Source of the DNA: Clostridiaceae bacterium
Lineage (GTDB): Bacteria; Bacillota; Clostridia; Lachnospirales; Lachnospiraceae
Length of the DNA: 64,000 nucleotides
Assembly: GCA_910575795.1 (NCBI GenBank)
Contig: CAJTGE010000015.1
Location: 1-64,000 of the forward strand
Reading direction: 5' to 3'
Shown piece by piece: positions 61,927-64,000 of the stretch (positions are counted from its first letter, which is position 1; each line of letters opens with the position of its first letter). Under the pieces are notes generated by a model. That model made no database searches and was not told the origin of the DNA. It worked only from the letters and a program-made list of their open reading frames with translations. The position numbers and the translations under genes were made by a program.

Positions 61927-63435
61927 ATGGCAGAGTACAGACTGGAAATGCGTGGAGTTTCCAAAAGCTTCCCCGGCGTGAAGGCCCTGGACGGGATCAA
62001 CTTAAAGGTCCGTCCCGGCACGGTCCATGCGCTGATGGGCGAAAACGGCGCGGGAAAATCCACCCTGATGAAATGCCTTTTCGGCATTTATCACATGGAT
62101 GAGGGCGAGGTTTACCTGGACGGGGAGAAGGCGGAGATCCACAATCCGGACGAGGCCCTTCACAAGGGCATGGCCATGGTACATCAGGAGCTGCAGCCGA
62201 TACCTGAGAGAACGGTGGCAGAGAATATGTACGCCGGCCGTTATCCGATGAAAAGCATCGGCCCCTTTAAGATGGTGGACCACAAAAAGATGTTTGAGGA
62301 GACGGAGAAATGGCTGAATGATGTAAAGATGCCGTATAATCCGAAGGCAAAGCTGGGAACCATGTCCATTGCGCAGATGCAGTCCGTTGAGATTGCAAAA
62401 GCAGTCTCCCTTCAGGCCAGAGTCGTGATACTGGATGAGCCGACCTCCTCCCTCACGGACAATGAGGTGGAAGCGCTGTTCCGCATTATCCGGGACTTAA
62501 AATCAAGAGGCGTTTCCCTCATTTACATTTCCCATAAGATGGCTGAGATCCGGGAGATCTGCGATGATATCACCATCATGCGCGACGGCACGTACGTAGG
62601 TTCCTGGAACATGGCGGATATCACCGACGATGAGATTGTAAAACAGATGGTGGGCCGTGAGCTGACGAATATCTATCCGCCCAAGAACGACGCCCAGGCG
62701 GGCGAGGTGCTTCTTGATGTGCGGGACTATTCAAGCATCCATGCGCGTTCCTTCCAGGACTGTTCCTTTCAGCTTCGCCGCGGCGAGATTCTGGGCTTTG
62801 GCGGCCTGGTGGGCGCGCAGAGGACAGAGCTCATGGAAGCCATTTTCGGTATACGCCATATCATAAAGGGCGAAGTGTACATCAAAGGGCAGAAGATGAA
62901 TATCAGGCGTCCGCAGGATGCGATCCGCGGCGGGATCGGCATGATCACCGAGGATCGGCGCGGAACCGGTATTCTGGGATGCTTATCCATTGCGGATAAC
63001 GTATCCATTTCCTCGCTGGATCAGTATGTGGAGATGGGAGTAAAGCTGAACAGAGGCAAGATCGAGAAGCTGGTTCAGGAAAATGTGGCGAAGCTCTCCA
63101 TCAAAACGCCCAGCAGCAAGACGCTGATCCAGTCCCTGTCAGGCGGCAACCAGCAGAAAGTCCTGATTTCCAGATGGCTGGCCAATAATCCGGATATCCT
63201 GATTCTGGATGAGCCGACCCGCGGTATCGACGTTGGCGCGAAATACGAGATTTACCAGATCATGATCGATCTGGCCAAGCAGGGCAAGGGCATTATCATG
63301 ATTTCCTCCGAGATGCCGGAGCTGATCGGAATGTCCAACCGGATACTCGTTATGTGCAACGGCCATATCACAGGCGAAGTGCAGGGCGATGAGGCAACAC
63401 AGGAGCGTATCATGAGCTACGCGACCCAGTTCTAG
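61927..63435 (+). CDS. mglA: Galactose ABC transporter ATPase MglA
   Basis: This 502-residue protein has two nucleotide-binding domains. The first has Walker A G-E-N-G-A-G-K-S-T near 37, a weak signature and Walker B V-I-L-D-E-P-T-S-S-L-T. The second has G-L-V-G-A-Q-R-T-E-L-M-E-A-I-F-G, signature L-S-G-G-N-Q-Q-K and I-L-D-E-P-T-R-G-I-D-V-G. This asymmetric layout is that of MglA/RbsA importers. AAAGGAGAG precedes ATG 61927. Confidence 0.94.
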   Translation: MAEYRLEMRGVSKSFPGVKALDGINLKVRPGTVHALMGENGAGKSTLMKCLFGIYHMDEGEVYLDGEKAEIHNPDEALHKGMAMVHQELQPIPERTVAENMYAGRYPMKSIGPFKMVDHKKMFEETEKWLNDVKMPYNPKAKLGTMSIAQMQSVEIAKAVSLQARVVILDEPTSSLTDNEVEALFRIIRDLKSRGVSLIYISHKMAEIREICDDITIMRDGTYVGSWNMADITDDEIVKQMVGRELTNIYPPKNDAQAGEVLLDVRDYSSIHARSFQDCSFQLRRGEILGFGGLVGAQRTELMEAIFGIRHIIKGEVYIKGQKMNIRRPQDAIRGGIGMITEDRRGTGILGCLSIADNVSISSLDQYVEMGVKLNRGKIEKLVQENVAKLSIKTPSSKTLIQSLSGGNQQKVLISRWLANNPDILILDEPTRGIDVGAKYEIYQIMIDLAKQGKGIIMISSEMPELIGMSNRILVMCNGHITGEVQGDEATQERIMSYATQF

Positions 63436-63452
63436 GACAGGAGGAAGAGAAA

Positions 63453-64000
63453 ATGGATAGCAAGAAAGTCAATGTTAAAGACATATTGATCAACAATGGT
63501 ATTATTATACTGATTCTTCTCATGGTGATCTTTGTGGGAGTGACCAAGGAGAATTTCTTCAGTATCGGCAACTTCAGCAACATTTCCATCAACGTAGCCT
63601 GCCGGTTCATCATCGCCGTCGGCGTATCGGGATGTCTGATCACAAAGGGAACCGACCTTTCCGCCGGGCGCGCCGTGGGCCTTGCCGCCTGCGTGGCAGG
63701 AACATTGCTCCAGAGAGCCGACTACAGCGGCCGCTTTGAGCTGACCAAGAATTTCCCGGAATTAAACGTATGGCTGATTCTGTTAATCTGCGTCGCCGTG
63801 TGCTGTATCTTCGGATTGATCAATGGTATTGTGATCGCGTACTTAAGCGTGCCGGCCTTCATCGGCACCCTGGGCATGCAGATGATCGTGTACGGAATCA
63901 ACCTTGTGTATACAAAATCCGTGCCGTTAGGCGGCTACCGCAGCGATTATACGAACATAGCAAACGGAAGCTTTCTGGGGATTCCGTATCTGTTCATCAT
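63453..64000 (+). CDS. mglC: Galactose ABC transporter permease MglC (cut by the window end)
   Basis: The frame from ATG 63453 (GGAGG upstream) gives M-D-S-K-K-V-N-V-K-D-I-L, then membrane helices and the family motif G-C-L-I-T-K-G-T-D-L-S-A-G-R-A-V-G-L. The first ~182 residues are present; the rest lies outside. It is the membrane partner of MglA. Confidence 0.9.
   Translation, partial: MDSKKVNVKDILINNGIIILILLMVIFVGVTKENFFSIGNFSNISINVACRFIIAVGVSGCLITKGTDLSAGRAVGLAACVAGTLLQRADYSGRFELTKNFPELNVWLILLICVAVCCIFGLINGIVIAYLSVPAFIGTLGMQMIVYGINLVYTKSVPLGGYRSDYTNIANGSFLGIPYLFI

Noticed and set aside
1..64000. CRISPR arrays, tRNA or rRNA genes
   Set aside because: No regularly spaced direct repeats, cloverleaf patterns or rRNA sequence were recognised by eye.

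Overview
The window looks like a chromosome segment of a gut-type Lachnospiraceae/Clostridia. Its mobile genes (TnpV, a TnpX-like serine recombinase, TraG/VirD4 and Maff2 remnants) are typical of clostridial integrative elements. Ribosome binding sites are strong AGGAGG types, and the end of the window carries a YesMN-type two-component system next to a galactose-type sugar ABC transporter. No rRNA, tRNA or CRISPR array was seen. All functional calls rest on reading motifs in the sequence; no search was run.

Layout. 1-2.8 kb: an apparently complete IS66 element with an 8-bp target duplication. 2.8-7 kb: an MmeI-like type IIL restriction-modification protein overlapping an AlbA_2 (Schlafen-like) protein. 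7-12.5 kb: remains of integrated elements (tnpV, truncated tnpX, a TraG 3' fragment) around a same-strand array of small genes (three GNAT acetyltransferases, an NTF2-like protein, a small membrane protein). 12.6-17.6 kb: a two-component system divergent from a lantibiotic-immunity-type ABC transporter. 17.6-18.7 kb: a tyrosine recombinase fragment and a truncated group II intron behind a terminator. 18.7-22.3 kb: small regulators and enzymes (TetR, PEBP, MerR, tautomerase, SDR, PPOX, HxlR), two of them with readable operators. 22.4-26.8 kb: a graveyard of frameshifted dnaC-like, Rpn-type, deaminase-like, GNAT and IS66 genes that is partly a decayed second copy of the 9-12.7 kb region. 26.8-31.8 kb: a BceAB-like peptide-resistance transporter with a NarL-type system. 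32-42.6 kb: more remnants, then a seven-gene operon of two-component system, two lipoproteins, an ABC-2 ATPase and two permeases, one fused to a lipobox and an extracytoplasmic domain.

42.8-47.2 kb is the most interesting part: a compact plus-strand cluster with a promoter, a 31-residue basic leader ORF, a double zinc-ribbon protein, a SpeD-like pyruvoyl decarboxylase, a DUF4178 membrane protein, a DUF350 membrane protein and a membrane-embedded spermidine synthase. It looks like a membrane-associated polyamine system, not ordinary cytosolic spermidine synthesis. Two of its gene junctions hold unrelated ~160-bp near-perfect palindromes that end just before the next ribosome binding site.

47.4-53.8 kb: small helical proteins, LysR divergent from a MATE exporter, an SGNH/DltD-like protein and a CDP-glycerol transferase-like protein. 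54.4-64 kb: YesN regulator, YesM kinase, two sugar-binding proteins and mglBAC; the permease gene runs off the window. Long palindromic elements of at least five families recur across the window, and one 160-bp family (two full copies and one stub) has disrupted a GNAT gene and behaves like a MITE.
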